From Roseibium sp. (GTDB taxonomy: Bacteria; Pseudomonadota; Alphaproteobacteria; Rhizobiales; Stappiaceae): a DNA stretch of 64,000 nt. The notes beneath the pieces were generated by a model that was not told where the DNA came from, searched no databases, and worked only from the letters and a program-made list of their open reading frames with translations. Below are positions 20,282 to 28,433 of the stretch, in pieces. The translations under genes were made by a program, and so were the position numbers. The DNA is taken from the NCBI GenBank assembly GCA_017643925.1, contig JAEPML010000002.1:496001-560000 (forward strand), given 5' to 3'. Every line of letters starts with the position of its first letter. Within the stretch, counting starts at the first letter, position 1.

Positions 20282-20740
20282 TCAGTCATAAGACAAGAGC
20301 ACCGTCCAGTCTTGTGCTCCGCCGGTTTCAACCTCGAAGAAATCAGCCTCGATCAGGCCACGTTGCCAGCACTGATCTCCATCATACAAAACGAATTTTT
20401 CTTCCCGAATGCAAAGGGTAATGTCACCGCCGAGACGACTTTCTCCAAATCCGTCAGCGACATGGAGAAAGTAGCGGGCGCTTTTGAGAGGTTCGGTGAG
20501 GATCTGGCTGCAGGCATTTGCAGTGATCGTCCACCAGCCTTCGGTACGCAGACCGTCTTCCGTATCGTAACCAATGGCCACATTCACGAGATCGACCGAG
20601 CCGTTACAGACGCGAAGCCCCGCATGAGCTTGCTGGAAGGCGGCACTTGCCAACACTATTATCGTCGCCCCGAACAGGACCTTCAAACGCGCGAACAACG
20701 CTTCTTTCTTCGATGGCCTGAAGTTCCAAACGTGACCCAT
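20282..20740 (-). CDS. DUF1036-family secreted protein
   Basis: 152 residues. A basic N-terminus and hydrophobic segment (about 19-40, ending QQAHAG) look like a signal peptide or anchor. The mature part matches DUF1036: LRVCNGS, VAIGYDTEDGLRTEGWW, CSQIL, ARYFLHVADG, LCIREEKF and FFEVETG. Function of the family is unknown. It is first in the leftward unit with the secreted hypothetical gene and exbB, and divergent from the second exbD, so the 143-base gap at 20741-20883 probably holds promoters both ways. Confidence 0.85.
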   Translation of the reverse strand: MGHVWNFRPSKKEALFARLKVLFGATIIVLASAAFQQAHAGLRVCNGSVDLVNVAIGYDTEDGLRTEGWWTITANACSQILTEPLKSARYFLHVADGFGESRLGGDITLCIREEKFVLYDGDQCWQRGLIEADFFEVETGGAQDWTVLLSYD

Positions 20741-20883
20741 AAAGTAAAACCCGCTGATCCCAATCCGGTCAGGCTAAGGTTGCAAATGCCCGGGGTCAAT
20801 TTTCCAAGGGTATTGAGCTGAAGGAGTTTCTGCGAGACATTTGACGTCTTCGACAGCAAGTAACAGGAAACTGACCTTCAACC

Positions 20884-21309
20884 ATGCTGCTGATCCGGAA
20901 ACCGATCGGGAAAAAGAAGCGGATCCCCCTGACGCCGCTGATTGACGTCATCTTCATTCTGGTGATGTTTTTTCTGCTGTCATCGACATTCGGTGTCTGG
21001 CGTCCCCTGGATGTTGCGATCGGCGACCCCAAAGACCAGACCGCTCCGGACCAGAACTCCACCAGTCCGGCACCTGCCGTTTTGATACAGTTGGCGTTTT
21101 CCGAAGAGGATCAGGCGGTGAGCCTGATCGTGAACGGTGTGGATTTGCCGATGGGAAGCCTCGCCAACGAACTGGACAGGCTTGCGGAGAAGGGCGCTTC
21201 GAGTGCGATCCTGATCCCTGCGGAAGGAACGGACTTTCAGCAGGTTGTCGATGTGCTGGATGTGGCCAGGACGTCCAGGATCGGGAAAGTCAGCCTGCAG
21301 CTGAAATGA
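20884..21309 (+). CDS. ExbD/TolR-family protein (second copy)
   Basis: 141 residues. Basic start (IRKPIGKKKRIPLTPLIDVIFILVM) with the canonical PLIDV motif, one span at about 18-37, then a periplasmic domain ending in IGKVSLQLK. The membrane Asp needed for proton use is present here, unlike the copy at 16853. It is a single-gene rightward unit closed by a strong terminator. Confidence 0.9.
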   Translation: MLLIRKPIGKKKRIPLTPLIDVIFILVMFFLLSSTFGVWRPLDVAIGDPKDQTAPDQNSTSPAPAVLIQLAFSEEDQAVSLIVNGVDLPMGSLANELDRLAEKGASSAILIPAEGTDFQQVVDVLDVARTSRIGKVSLQLK

Positions 21310-21360
21310 TCCGAAGTCCGGCAGGCCGGTTCCCCGCGTGAACAGTCTTGTGCTTGACGT

Positions 21361-21389
21361 AAAAAGGCCCGGCAATGCCGGGCCTTTTT
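21361..21389. terminator. Bidirectional Rho-independent terminator
   Basis: AAAAAGGCCCGGCA then TGCCGGGCCTTTTT: an 8-10 bp GC stem with A and T tracts on either side, between the convergent exbD and caspase-fold genes. It can end transcription from both sides. Confidence 0.9.
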
Positions 21390-21408
21390 CTGTTCATATG
21401 ATCGCCGC

Positions 21409-22953
21409 TTAGCGACCGATGGCTCCGCCGATGATGCCACCGACGACACCGCCGATGAAGGCAGCTCCTGCCGGATTGATCGCTCCACCACCATTGTTGT
21501 TGGTGGTGCGACGCTGCGTCGTTGTCGTCGGGGTCCGGCGCGTGGTGGTCGTGCTCCGGGAAGCAGCCGCTGCGGCCTGAGGCTTGCGTTTCACTTCAGC
21601 GACATAGGCAGTGTACTGGGTCGCCGTTTGCGTCGTGAGCAGGGAATACTGGGCAGCTGTGAAGAAGCCCGTCGGCGTGATGCCGTTTGCCGTCTGCCAG
21701 GCAGATATGCCACCGCGTGTTTTCGGTCCAAATGCACCGTCCGGGCGGCCGACATTGTGGCCGGAAAGGTTCAGGCGGGTCTGCACTTCGCGGCGTGCGG
21801 TCCGGTTCCAGCCGAGGGCTGCCTCGGTTTGCGCGGTTCCCGGGATAGCCTTCTGCGGGTCAGGCAGGGATGTCGTCGCCCCCGGCTGAGCCACGTTGGC
21901 AGTCGCCGGATTGACGGCTGCAACCTGAGAGCCTGTCGTCAGCCGCTTGATCGAGTTGCGCGCAAAATCGGCGAACAGACCATTGGGATAGGCGGACAGA
22001 TAGGCTTCATAGTCGGCAACGGTGTTGCTGGATTTGGCAGTTTCCCAGATCAGCTTCTCGCGTTCCCAGGCGATTGTCGACTGGGCGGTAGCGGTCGCAG
22101 CTGCACTCGGTGCTGCCTGTGCCTGCGGCGTGGTGGTTGCCGTGTTGCCGAGCGACGCGACTTCCGTGCCGGGTGCGTCAGCGCGCTTGTTGAGGAAGAC
22201 CTCACCGATCAGGGAGGCATTCACCCAGGGGCGCTGACGTTTTTCAGTCTCGTCATAAACGTCACCGGTCACACGGGTCATCACGGTCTGGATCGAGGTA
22301 TTCGGCGTATCGATGTGCCGGATCAGGGCTGATGTGAACGGCGAGTTCTGGCCTTCACCGTCCAGCGCAACATCGCCGGGGCTCGTTGCGAAGGCGATAA
22401 CGGAACCTTCACCGCCGGTTTCCTGCACTTTGATCTCGGCAAGACCCGAACCCATATTGGCGGACCGGCTCGGACCCATGCGGCGGGCAAGCGTTCTGGC
22501 CAGCGGGTTGTCGCGGCATGCATCCAGGAACACCATCTGTACCTTCACGTCCTTGGACATCTGGCGCATGATGAAATCGACCGAAATCGTCTCGAAGTCG
22601 AGCGAGGTTTCGTCCTCGATCCGCGCATCAATCGGGACCAGAAGGTTCTGTCCGCCGACCTGCATGCCGTGACCGGCATAAAAGAGCAGGGCGATTTCCG
22701 CGCCATAGGCCTTCTTGGCGAAATCCATCACCGACCTGCGCATGTCATTGTAGCTCTGGTCCTTGCCTGCCACGACTTCGAAGCCGAGACCGCGAAGTTT
22801 CGCAGCCATCAGCTCGGCATCATTGGCCGGGTTGGGCAAGGGAACCGTGTGTTCATAGGCGCCGTTGCCGATAACCAGGGCAACGCGCTTTGCCAATGCG
22901 GGGGCCGTCCCTGCAATTACTATTGCCAGCACGGCGATCATTCGTTTGAACAT
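21409..22953 (-). CDS. Secreted caspase-fold (peptidase C14) protein with peptidoglycan-binding-like domain
   Basis: 514 residues. Signal peptide at 1-21 (ending APALA). The caspase p20-like domain (about 22-250) has the catalytic pair: His95 in FYAGHG and Cys146 in LDACRDNP. A linker follows, then a short repeat region (about 300-335), then a peptidoglycan-binding-1-like segment (about 380-440, RTARREVQTRLNLSGHNVG, DGAFGPKTRGGISAWQ). The end is Thr/Arg/Asn-rich with a Gly/Ile tail (GGVVGGIIGGAIGR) that could insert in a membrane. Orthocaspases of this type occur widely in Rhizobiales; substrates are unknown. It converges on the second exbD. Confidence 0.88.
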   Translation of the reverse strand: MFKRMIAVLAIVIAGTAPALAKRVALVIGNGAYEHTVPLPNPANDAELMAAKLRGLGFEVVAGKDQSYNDMRRSVMDFAKKAYGAEIALLFYAGHGMQVGGQNLLVPIDARIEDETSLDFETISVDFIMRQMSKDVKVQMVFLDACRDNPLARTLARRMGPSRSANMGSGLAEIKVQETGGEGSVIAFATSPGDVALDGEGQNSPFTSALIRHIDTPNTSIQTVMTRVTGDVYDETEKRQRPWVNASLIGEVFLNKRADAPGTEVASLGNTATTTPQAQAAPSAAATATAQSTIAWEREKLIWETAKSSNTVADYEAYLSAYPNGLFADFARNSIKRLTTGSQVAAVNPATANVAQPGATTSLPDPQKAIPGTAQTEAALGWNRTARREVQTRLNLSGHNVGRPDGAFGPKTRGGISAWQTANGITPTGFFTAAQYSLLTTQTATQYTAYVAEVKRKPQAAAAASRSTTTTRRTPTTTTQRRTTNNNGGGAINPAGAAFIGGVVGGIIGGAIGR

Positions 22954-23416
22954 TTCCTGTCCTCTCGTCGATCTGGGTTGCCTGTCGGTTCGACCGATCT
23001 TGTTACGAGGTTGCGTCCTCTTGGGAGCATAACTAACCCGTACGGCACATTGGTTCTGTAATCCTCGTCACAGGAGTCTGAAACAATGAAAACAACCGAT
23101 CCTCATCGTTAAAAGAAAGTGAATGCGGTTGAGTCGCCCAGCTCCCGGAATATCTCCGACATTATATATCATTACATCGAAAAGACCACGCGTACGCTGG
23201 GTTTTTACCGTGCTCTCGCCGCGATTGGTTACCGGTTTCATCAATTTCGCGCGAAATGCCTGCAAGTCCGACCCGCTTGCTGTTTGAAACGCCAAATTCG
23301 CACCCGAATTTCAGGATGTGATCGCCGTCACGCCGCTGAGGGACCGGGTTTGTTATTCTGACATTCAGACACGCGCTCCCAAGGCGCCCCATATGGATCC
23401 GAAGGAAGGATGGTTC
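22954..23416. promoter_or_regulatory. Divergent intergenic region, caspase-fold gene and cyclase-like gene
   Basis: About 460 bases. Several short open frames here lack ribosome sites and look random. The stretch ends in GAAGGAAGGA, the ribosome site for the gene at 23417. It presumably holds promoters in both directions; no operator-like repeat is obvious by eye. Confidence 0.4.
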
Positions 23417-24268
23417 ATGGCTGGAAAGGCGGACATTCTCAATCACATGCTTGCAGAGCAGGTCGGTGTTTTCCGGGCCGCGGCAAAGCTCTACAACGTG
23501 ACGATCCTGGTGCGTCGGACAAATACGGCGTCCCTGCAGCATATCGGCAAGGCCTATGCGAGCCCGAAACGCCTGGATTGCAAGGCCAAGACGGCGGACT
23601 TCAACGTCGCCCCCAAGGGGAGCCGGTTGCCGGAAGACAAGCGCGGCAATATTGCAGGGCTCGTGGTCGATCCGGGGATCGTGGGTGAGAAAGCCTATAC
23701 GGACGGCAAGTTTTCCAAGGCCGTCGAAGCATGGCGCGCCTTTGCCAGCCAGCTGCGGCCCGAAATGTCCACTTATGAAAAACAGAAATCCTTTACCTAT
23801 GTCCCCGGCGGCGGGCTCTATTTCGTCGAACGAAATCCGGAAGATCCCTATTTCGGCTGTGTGAAATTCTCATCGGGATCCCTGATCACGGCGGGCAAAT
23901 GCATCCACGGCGATTTCGACCTTTACGGCATTGTCGATATGGAAGCTCCCGATCGTATCGTTCGCGTGAAGGAAGACAGGCTCGGGCAGACCCATGCGCG
24001 TTCACCCAAGTTCTTTGACGTCCAGAACTACCTGAACGGCCGTTTCGGTGTGACAATGGTTCTGCACGGGTCGCAGGAGACCTACGCGTCAAAGCATGAA
24101 GATGATGACCTGGATGTCTTTTTCCCCAATGGTCGCGTTGACTACGCAGGACCGAAGGCAAGAGACATTGCCGAATTCTATCAACGGGAGTTTCCGGGCA
24201 GGACGCTGTTTCGCAAAAACGATCCGGCCCAGGAGATCAAGGGACGCTACGTCTCGCCAAATCACTGA
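23417..24268 (+). CDS. ExoY/CyaA/edema-factor-like nucleotidyl cyclase toxin candidate
   Basis: 283 residues, no signal peptide. The motif order matches class II (toxin) adenylyl cyclases: VTILVRRTNTASL (Arg33/34), then KRLDCKAKTADF with Lys51 and Lys58 seven apart, as are CyaA Lys58 and Lys65, then IAGLVVDP, then HGDFDLYGIV with Asp166-x-Asp168 for metal binding (compare DIDMFAI of CyaA), then a VLHGSQE block with His217 (compare VQHGTEQ). The spacing between the Asp pair and the His (49 residues) is shorter than in CyaA. ATG at 23417 has GAAGGAAGGA six bases ahead; in-frame upstream starts exist. It is a single gene between the T6SS satellites and tRNA-Glu. Class and motif match are seen; activity, substrate and delivery by the T6SS are inference. 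Confidence 0.72.
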   Translation: MAGKADILNHMLAEQVGVFRAAAKLYNVTILVRRTNTASLQHIGKAYASPKRLDCKAKTADFNVAPKGSRLPEDKRGNIAGLVVDPGIVGEKAYTDGKFSKAVEAWRAFASQLRPEMSTYEKQKSFTYVPGGGLYFVERNPEDPYFGCVKFSSGSLITAGKCIHGDFDLYGIVDMEAPDRIVRVKEDRLGQTHARSPKFFDVQNYLNGRFGVTMVLHGSQETYASKHEDDDLDVFFPNGRVDYAGPKARDIAEFYQREFPGRTLFRKNDPAQEIKGRYVSPNH

Positions 24269-24317
24269 TCGGCATGAGAATGCCGATGAGGCTAACTCTT
24301 ACAATTTTGGAGAAAGT

Positions 24318-24393
24318 TGGCACGCCCAACGGGACTCGAACCCGTGTTTCCGCCGTGAAAGGGCGGCGTCCTAGACCGCTAGACGATGGGCGC
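24318..24393 (-). tRNA. tRNA-Glu (TTC)
   Basis: Cloverleaf read on the minus strand: acceptor GCGCCCA pairing with TGGGCGT (G-T at the first pair), anticodon arm CCGCC-CTTTCAC-GGCGG with anticodon TTC, T-arm GGTTCGAGTCC, and an encoded CCA at 24318-24320. The 3' end faces the T6SS side. Confidence 0.95.
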
Positions 24394-24518
24394 GCGGTCG
24401 ACGCGGCTGCGTCGTGGAGAGGCTTATAGGCGGGAATGGTCCGGGCCGCAAGAGCCTTTGAAACAATTTTTTGCAGGTCCGGAAGTCCGGACCCGCGATT
24501 GTTGAAAACCTTGACGGC

Positions 24519-24959
24519 TTACCACTCGCCGGTGTTCGGCATGGAGGCCCAAGGCTCTTTGATTTCAAGGGCTTCGCCCTTTTGCAGCAGTTCAAAGGAA
24601 ATGTTGTCAGGAGAACGAACGAAAGCCATTCGGCCGTCGCGCGGCGGACGGTTGATGGTCACACCCTGTTTCTGCAGGTTTTCGCAGAAGGCATAGATGT
24701 CATCCACTTCGTAGGCCAGGTGACCGAAGTTGCGGCCGCCCGAATATTCTTCCGGATCCCAGTTGTAGGTCAGCTCCAGGAGAGGGGCCATGTTCGCCTT
24801 GCCGGCTTCCACGTCGTCCGAACCGGCCAGGAAAATCAGCGTGAACCGGCCCTTTTCGTTTTCATGGCGACGGATCTCGGTCATGCCCATCTTGTTGCAA
24901 TAGAAGTCGAGAGAGTCTTCAATATTGGTCACGCGAACCATCGTGTGCAAATAACGCAT
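24519..24959 (-). CDS. gloA: Lactoylglutathione lyase (glyoxalase I)
   Basis: 146 residues. [19 protein letters not shown] with metal ligand His, [27 protein letters not shown] with the Glu and His ligands, and [14 protein letters not shown] with the last Glu are the GloA pattern of a Ni/Zn enzyme. It converts the methylglyoxal-glutathione hemithioacetal to S-lactoylglutathione in the cytoplasm. It is divergent from the sirtuin gene, with 45 bases between them. Confidence 0.95.
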   Translation of the reverse strand: MRYLHTMVRVTNIEDSLDFYCNKMGMTEIRRHENEKGRFTLIFLAGSDDVEAGKANMAPLLELTYNWDPEEYSGGRNFGHLAYEVDDIYAFCENLQKQGVTINRPPRDGRMAFVRSPDNISFELLQKGEALEIKEPWASMPNTGEW

Positions 24960-25004
24960 ATTCTATCCTTTTCCTCGAATGAGGGATTTGCGGAGGGCAT
25001 CGGC

Positions 25005-25775
25005 ATGGCCGGGACCATCATCACCAGCTTGCCGGAAGCTCAGGACTATGTGGCACACTTTTCAAGCGGTTCCTACCGCAGGATCGTGGCGCTCACGGGG
25101 GCGGGCATTTCAACGGAATCGGGAATTCCGGATTTCCGTTCCCCAGGCGGGATATGGTCAAAACGACAGCCGGTTCAATACCAGGACTTCCTTTCATCCG
25201 AGGAAAGTCGGCTGGAAGACTGGGACCGGCGCTTCGAGATGCTCGACTTTTTCGCGCGTGCACGCCCCAACGCGGCCCATATGGCGCTCTCCCGCCTGCA
25301 TCAACTCGGCTATCTGCACACATTGATCACCCAGAATGTCGACGGCCTGCACCGCGAAGCCGGGATCCCGGAAGAAAACCTGATCGAGATCCACGGCAAT
25401 TCCACGTTTGCCACCTGCTTGTCCTGCGGTGCGCGCGCGGAACTGGAAGACCAGAAGGCGGAAGTCGACGCAGGCGTGAGCCCGAGATGCGGAAAATGTG
25501 GCGGTTTGCTCAAGGCGGCGGTTGTCAGTTTCGGTCAGGCCATGCCCGAGGCTGAACTCCATCGGGCCGCAGCGGCGGCGCAGAATTGTGATCTCTTCCT
25601 GGTGCTGGGTTCTTCGCTGGTTGTACATCCGGCCGCCCAGCTGCCTGTCATTGCGGTGCAGGCGGGCGCTGAACTGGTGATTCTCAACGGTGAAGACACG
25701 CCTGTTGATTCGCTTGCGTCAACGCACATAAAAACGCCACTTGCGCAAACATTTGTGAAATTTGGCGAAGAATAG
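25005..25775 (+). CDS. cobB: NAD-dependent protein deacylase (sirtuin, CobB type)
   Basis: 256 residues. The sirtuin motifs are complete: LTGAGISTESGIPDFRS, TQNVDGLHREAG, IEIHGN (catalytic His), the zinc site CLSCGA and CGKCGG, VVSFGQAMP and LGSSLVVHPAA. It removes acyl groups from lysines using NAD. The ATG at 25005 with GGAGGG eight bases ahead is the start; the much longer upstream open frame is antisense to gloA and not coding. Confidence 0.95.
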   Translation: MAGTIITSLPEAQDYVAHFSSGSYRRIVALTGAGISTESGIPDFRSPGGIWSKRQPVQYQDFLSSEESRLEDWDRRFEMLDFFARARPNAAHMALSRLHQLGYLHTLITQNVDGLHREAGIPEENLIEIHGNSTFATCLSCGARAELEDQKAEVDAGVSPRCGKCGGLLKAAVVSFGQAMPEAELHRAAAAAQNCDLFLVLGSSLVVHPAAQLPVIAVQAGAELVILNGEDTPVDSLASTHIKTPLAQTFVKFGEE

Positions 25776-25921
25776 GCGAAATAAGGCCAAATGGTCTGTG
25801 GTTAGTTCGACAATTTCGCTTCTCGCCTACAAGTGCGGTGTTATCCTTTTATTAGGAATCGGCTGAGAAGCGACTCACAATACGCACTCAGCTAAAGTGT
25901 TGCGGACCAGAGACGGGATGA

Positions 25922-26509
25922 ATGGCTATGGGGGTTAAAACCGCACGGGATCCCCGCGCACTCGAGACAGTGGCTGACGATGTCGCCGTGGATGTCTACG
26001 AGGTCGCCGGAACGATAAAATGGTTCGATGTCGGCAAGGGCTACGGATTCATTGTTCCGGACAGCGGAGACGGTGACATACTGCTGCATGTAACCTGTCT
26101 CAGGCGCGACGGGTTCCAGACCGCCTATGAAGGGGCGAGGGTCGTTTGCGAAGTGCTGGACAGGCCGCGTGGTTTGCAGGCTTTCCGCATTCTGTCGATG
26201 GATGAATCGACGGCAACCCATCCTTCACAGCTGCCGCCCTCGAGGACCCATGTCCAGGTTGTTGCCGAAACCGGCTTCGAACAGGCGACCGTAAAGTGGT
26301 TCAACCGCGTAAAGGGGTTTGGCTTCCTGACACAGGGTGAGGGCACAGAGGACATCTTCATCCACATGGAAACCTTGCGCCGCTTCGGCATCACCGAACT
26401 CCGGCCCGGGCAGGATGTGCTTGTGCGCTTCGGCAAGGGACCGAAAGGCCGCATGGCAGCCGAGATCAGACCAGTTGGCAATGGAACACATATCCCTGCA
26501 TCTCACTGA
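25922..26509 (+). CDS. Double cold-shock-domain protein
   Basis: 195 residues with two cold-shock domains. The first (about 27-95) has GTIKWFDVGKGYGFIVP and DILLHV; the second (about 120-190) has ATVKWFNRVKGFGFLTQ and DIFIHM, the RNP1 and RNP2 RNA-binding motifs. Tandem CSD proteins of this size are common in alphaproteobacteria. The 140-base leader ahead of it may form structure, as in other cold-shock mRNAs, but none was evident to me. A terminator follows at 26541. Confidence 0.93.
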   Translation: MAMGVKTARDPRALETVADDVAVDVYEVAGTIKWFDVGKGYGFIVPDSGDGDILLHVTCLRRDGFQTAYEGARVVCEVLDRPRGLQAFRILSMDESTATHPSQLPPSRTHVQVVAETGFEQATVKWFNRVKGFGFLTQGEGTEDIFIHMETLRRFGITELRPGQDVLVRFGKGPKGRMAAEIRPVGNGTHIPASH

Positions 26510-26540
26510 CATTTCATTGCATTGATGATGCGAAGCACTG

Positions 26541-26566
26541 GGCCGGACATGTTCCGGCCTTTTTTG
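26541..26566 (+). terminator. Rho-independent terminator of the cold-shock gene
   Basis: GGCCGGA-CATGT-TCCGGCC followed by a run of T: a 7-bp GC stem 30 bases after the stop codon. Confidence 0.9.
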
Positions 26567-26570
26567 TTTT

Positions 26571-26851
26571 TCTCTTGTCGCTTCCCGCAAATGTGCAAGA
26601 GCGATAACTGTCTGGGCGAACTGCAGAAACGGGCGGCGACTTGATCAGCGAGGCTGAAAGTAAAATAAAACTTGTCATAGCGAATCTCGTTTCAGAATAA
26701 ATGCGCCTTGTCAAAAGTGGCGATTGAAGTAAATATTTAGATTAGATTTCCAAAAATATTTTGAACACAAAAATAAATCTACGTTAAAGTTGTATTTAAT
26801 GTTGCGTGTTTGTATGGGGGCGTCAAAATTTTGCTTTTAGGCGGTGTGGTC
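26571..26851. promoter_or_regulatory. AT-rich leader region of the PAS histidine kinase gene
   Basis: About 280 bases with no supported gene. The stretch 26725-26800 is strongly AT-rich and probably carries the promoter. No clear operator seen. Confidence 0.35.
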
Positions 26852-28423
26852 GTGACCAATTTTATCAAGAAAGGGTGTAGTCAGGATCTTCTCTTGAAGT
26901 GTCTGATGGAGACGGTCCATCAGGGCTTCACCATATTTGATGAACACCTGGAAATTCTCGCAGTCAATGAAACGGCTATGAAGATACTGGATATTCCGTA
27001 TTCAATCTTCGAAGAAAACTCTAACCTTGAAGACGTATTCCGGTTCAACGCAAAGCGGGGTGACTATGGTCCTGGCAACCCGGAGGATTTGGTCAAAGCG
27101 CGCGTTGAAATTGCACTTAAATTTGAGGCCCATGACTTTGAGCGCCAACGACCTGATGGCACAACTATTCGAATTCAGGGAACTCCCATTGCCAATGGCG
27201 GGTTTGTCACAATCTACAGTGACGTTACCCACGAAAGAGCTCAGGAAAAGGAATTGAGGGATGCCAGGCGAGAGCTGGCCGATCGGCTGGATGACAGAAC
27301 CAGGCAGCTGAAGGAAAATCGCGATCTTCTGTTCAACGCCGTCAACGCGATCCAGGACGGTCTGGGAATTGCCAATTCAGACGGTCAGGTAATTCTGGCC
27401 AATGACAGGATGAAAGAGATTTACCCCGGTTTCGAAAGCTGCATCGAGAAGGGCGAATCCGTTTCCGAAGTTATCCGGAGTGTTTTTCCCGAGGAGCCGG
27501 ATCGCGGCGTAGATGTGATTATGAATTCCGAGGTCATGTGGCATGAGAAGAAGTTTCCGGACGGAAAGTGGTACCGAATTGACCGCACGCGCTCGACCGA
27601 CGGCGGCATCATATCCGTTTACACAGACATCACGGAATACAAGAAGCAGCAGGCAAACTTGCAAAGTCATACGGATGAACTTGTACGGTTGCTGCAGCAG
27701 GAAAAGGAATTGACCGAAATGCAACGGGAATTCGTGTCGATGGCCTCGCACGAGTTCCGAACCCCACTGGCCATCATCGACAGCAATGCACAAAGGCTCA
27801 TCCGCAAGGCGAATGATATTACACCGGAAAAGGCAATTAGCCGGTCCGAGAGGATCCGGGACTCCGTGTCGAGGATGCAATATCTGATCAACCGATTTTT
27901 GAACTTCTCTCAAACGCAGTCAAAGGGAATAGCGCTGGAAGTTCAGGATCAGCCTTTTCGGGATGCTGTTTATAAAACCTGCGAAAACTTCATTGAATCC
28001 TGTCCAACACATCAAGTGAAAGTCGACATTGAAAGGCTGCCGGGAACCTATTCCTATGATCAAAAGCTGCTCGATATTTGCGTCACAAACCTGCTGTCAA
28101 ACGCGGTCAAATACTCACCAAATGCCAACGAAGTAAGACTGATTGGGTACCTTGACGGGCGGCATCTGATTATCTGCGTTGAAGACGATGGCGTCGGTAT
28201 TCCCGAGGACGAAATTCCGAAAGTGTTTGACCGCTATTTTCGTGCTTCGACGTCAAGTGGCATTGCAGGTACCGGCATCGGCTTGAACTGGGTTGCCAAG
28301 GTGATCGAAAAGCACAACGGCAAGATAGACGTCTGGAGCAAAGTCGGTGAAGGCAGCCGAATTACGCTCAAGTTGCCATTGCAGCATGTCGAGCATGATC
28401 AACAACGTGCATCTGTCGCGTAA
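26852..28423 (+). CDS. Soluble PAS-domain sensor histidine kinase
   Basis: 523 residues, no membrane span. Two PAS_7-type domains (about 10-125, HQGFTIFDEHLEILAVNE; about 160-275, QDGLGIANSDGQVILANDR), each closing with a YSDVT/YTDIT motif, joined by a coiled coil. The kinase core has the phospho-acceptor His300 in SMASHEFRTPL, the N box LLSNAVKYSPN, and the G boxes VEDDGVGIPEDE and GTGIGLNWV. The start is uncertain: GTG at 26852 has AGGCGG at seven bases, while a TTG at 26810 is also in frame. The response regulator gene begins 11 bases after the stop, so they form one two-component unit. Signal unknown. Confidence 0.9.
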   Translation: MTNFIKKGCSQDLLLKCLMETVHQGFTIFDEHLEILAVNETAMKILDIPYSIFEENSNLEDVFRFNAKRGDYGPGNPEDLVKARVEIALKFEAHDFERQRPDGTTIRIQGTPIANGGFVTIYSDVTHERAQEKELRDARRELADRLDDRTRQLKENRDLLFNAVNAIQDGLGIANSDGQVILANDRMKEIYPGFESCIEKGESVSEVIRSVFPEEPDRGVDVIMNSEVMWHEKKFPDGKWYRIDRTRSTDGGIISVYTDITEYKKQQANLQSHTDELVRLLQQEKELTEMQREFVSMASHEFRTPLAIIDSNAQRLIRKANDITPEKAISRSERIRDSVSRMQYLINRFLNFSQTQSKGIALEVQDQPFRDAVYKTCENFIESCPTHQVKVDIERLPGTYSYDQKLLDICVTNLLSNAVKYSPNANEVRLIGYLDGRHLIICVEDDGVGIPEDEIPKVFDRYFRASTSSGIAGTGIGLNWVAKVIEKHNGKIDVWSKVGEGSRITLKLPLQHVEHDQQRASVA

Positions 28424-28433
28424 GGAGAGAACG

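Noticed and set aside
24471..25004. N-terminal extension of the sirtuin gene
   Set aside because: It is antisense to gloA; the ATG at 25005 has a good ribosome site and a normal CobB length.
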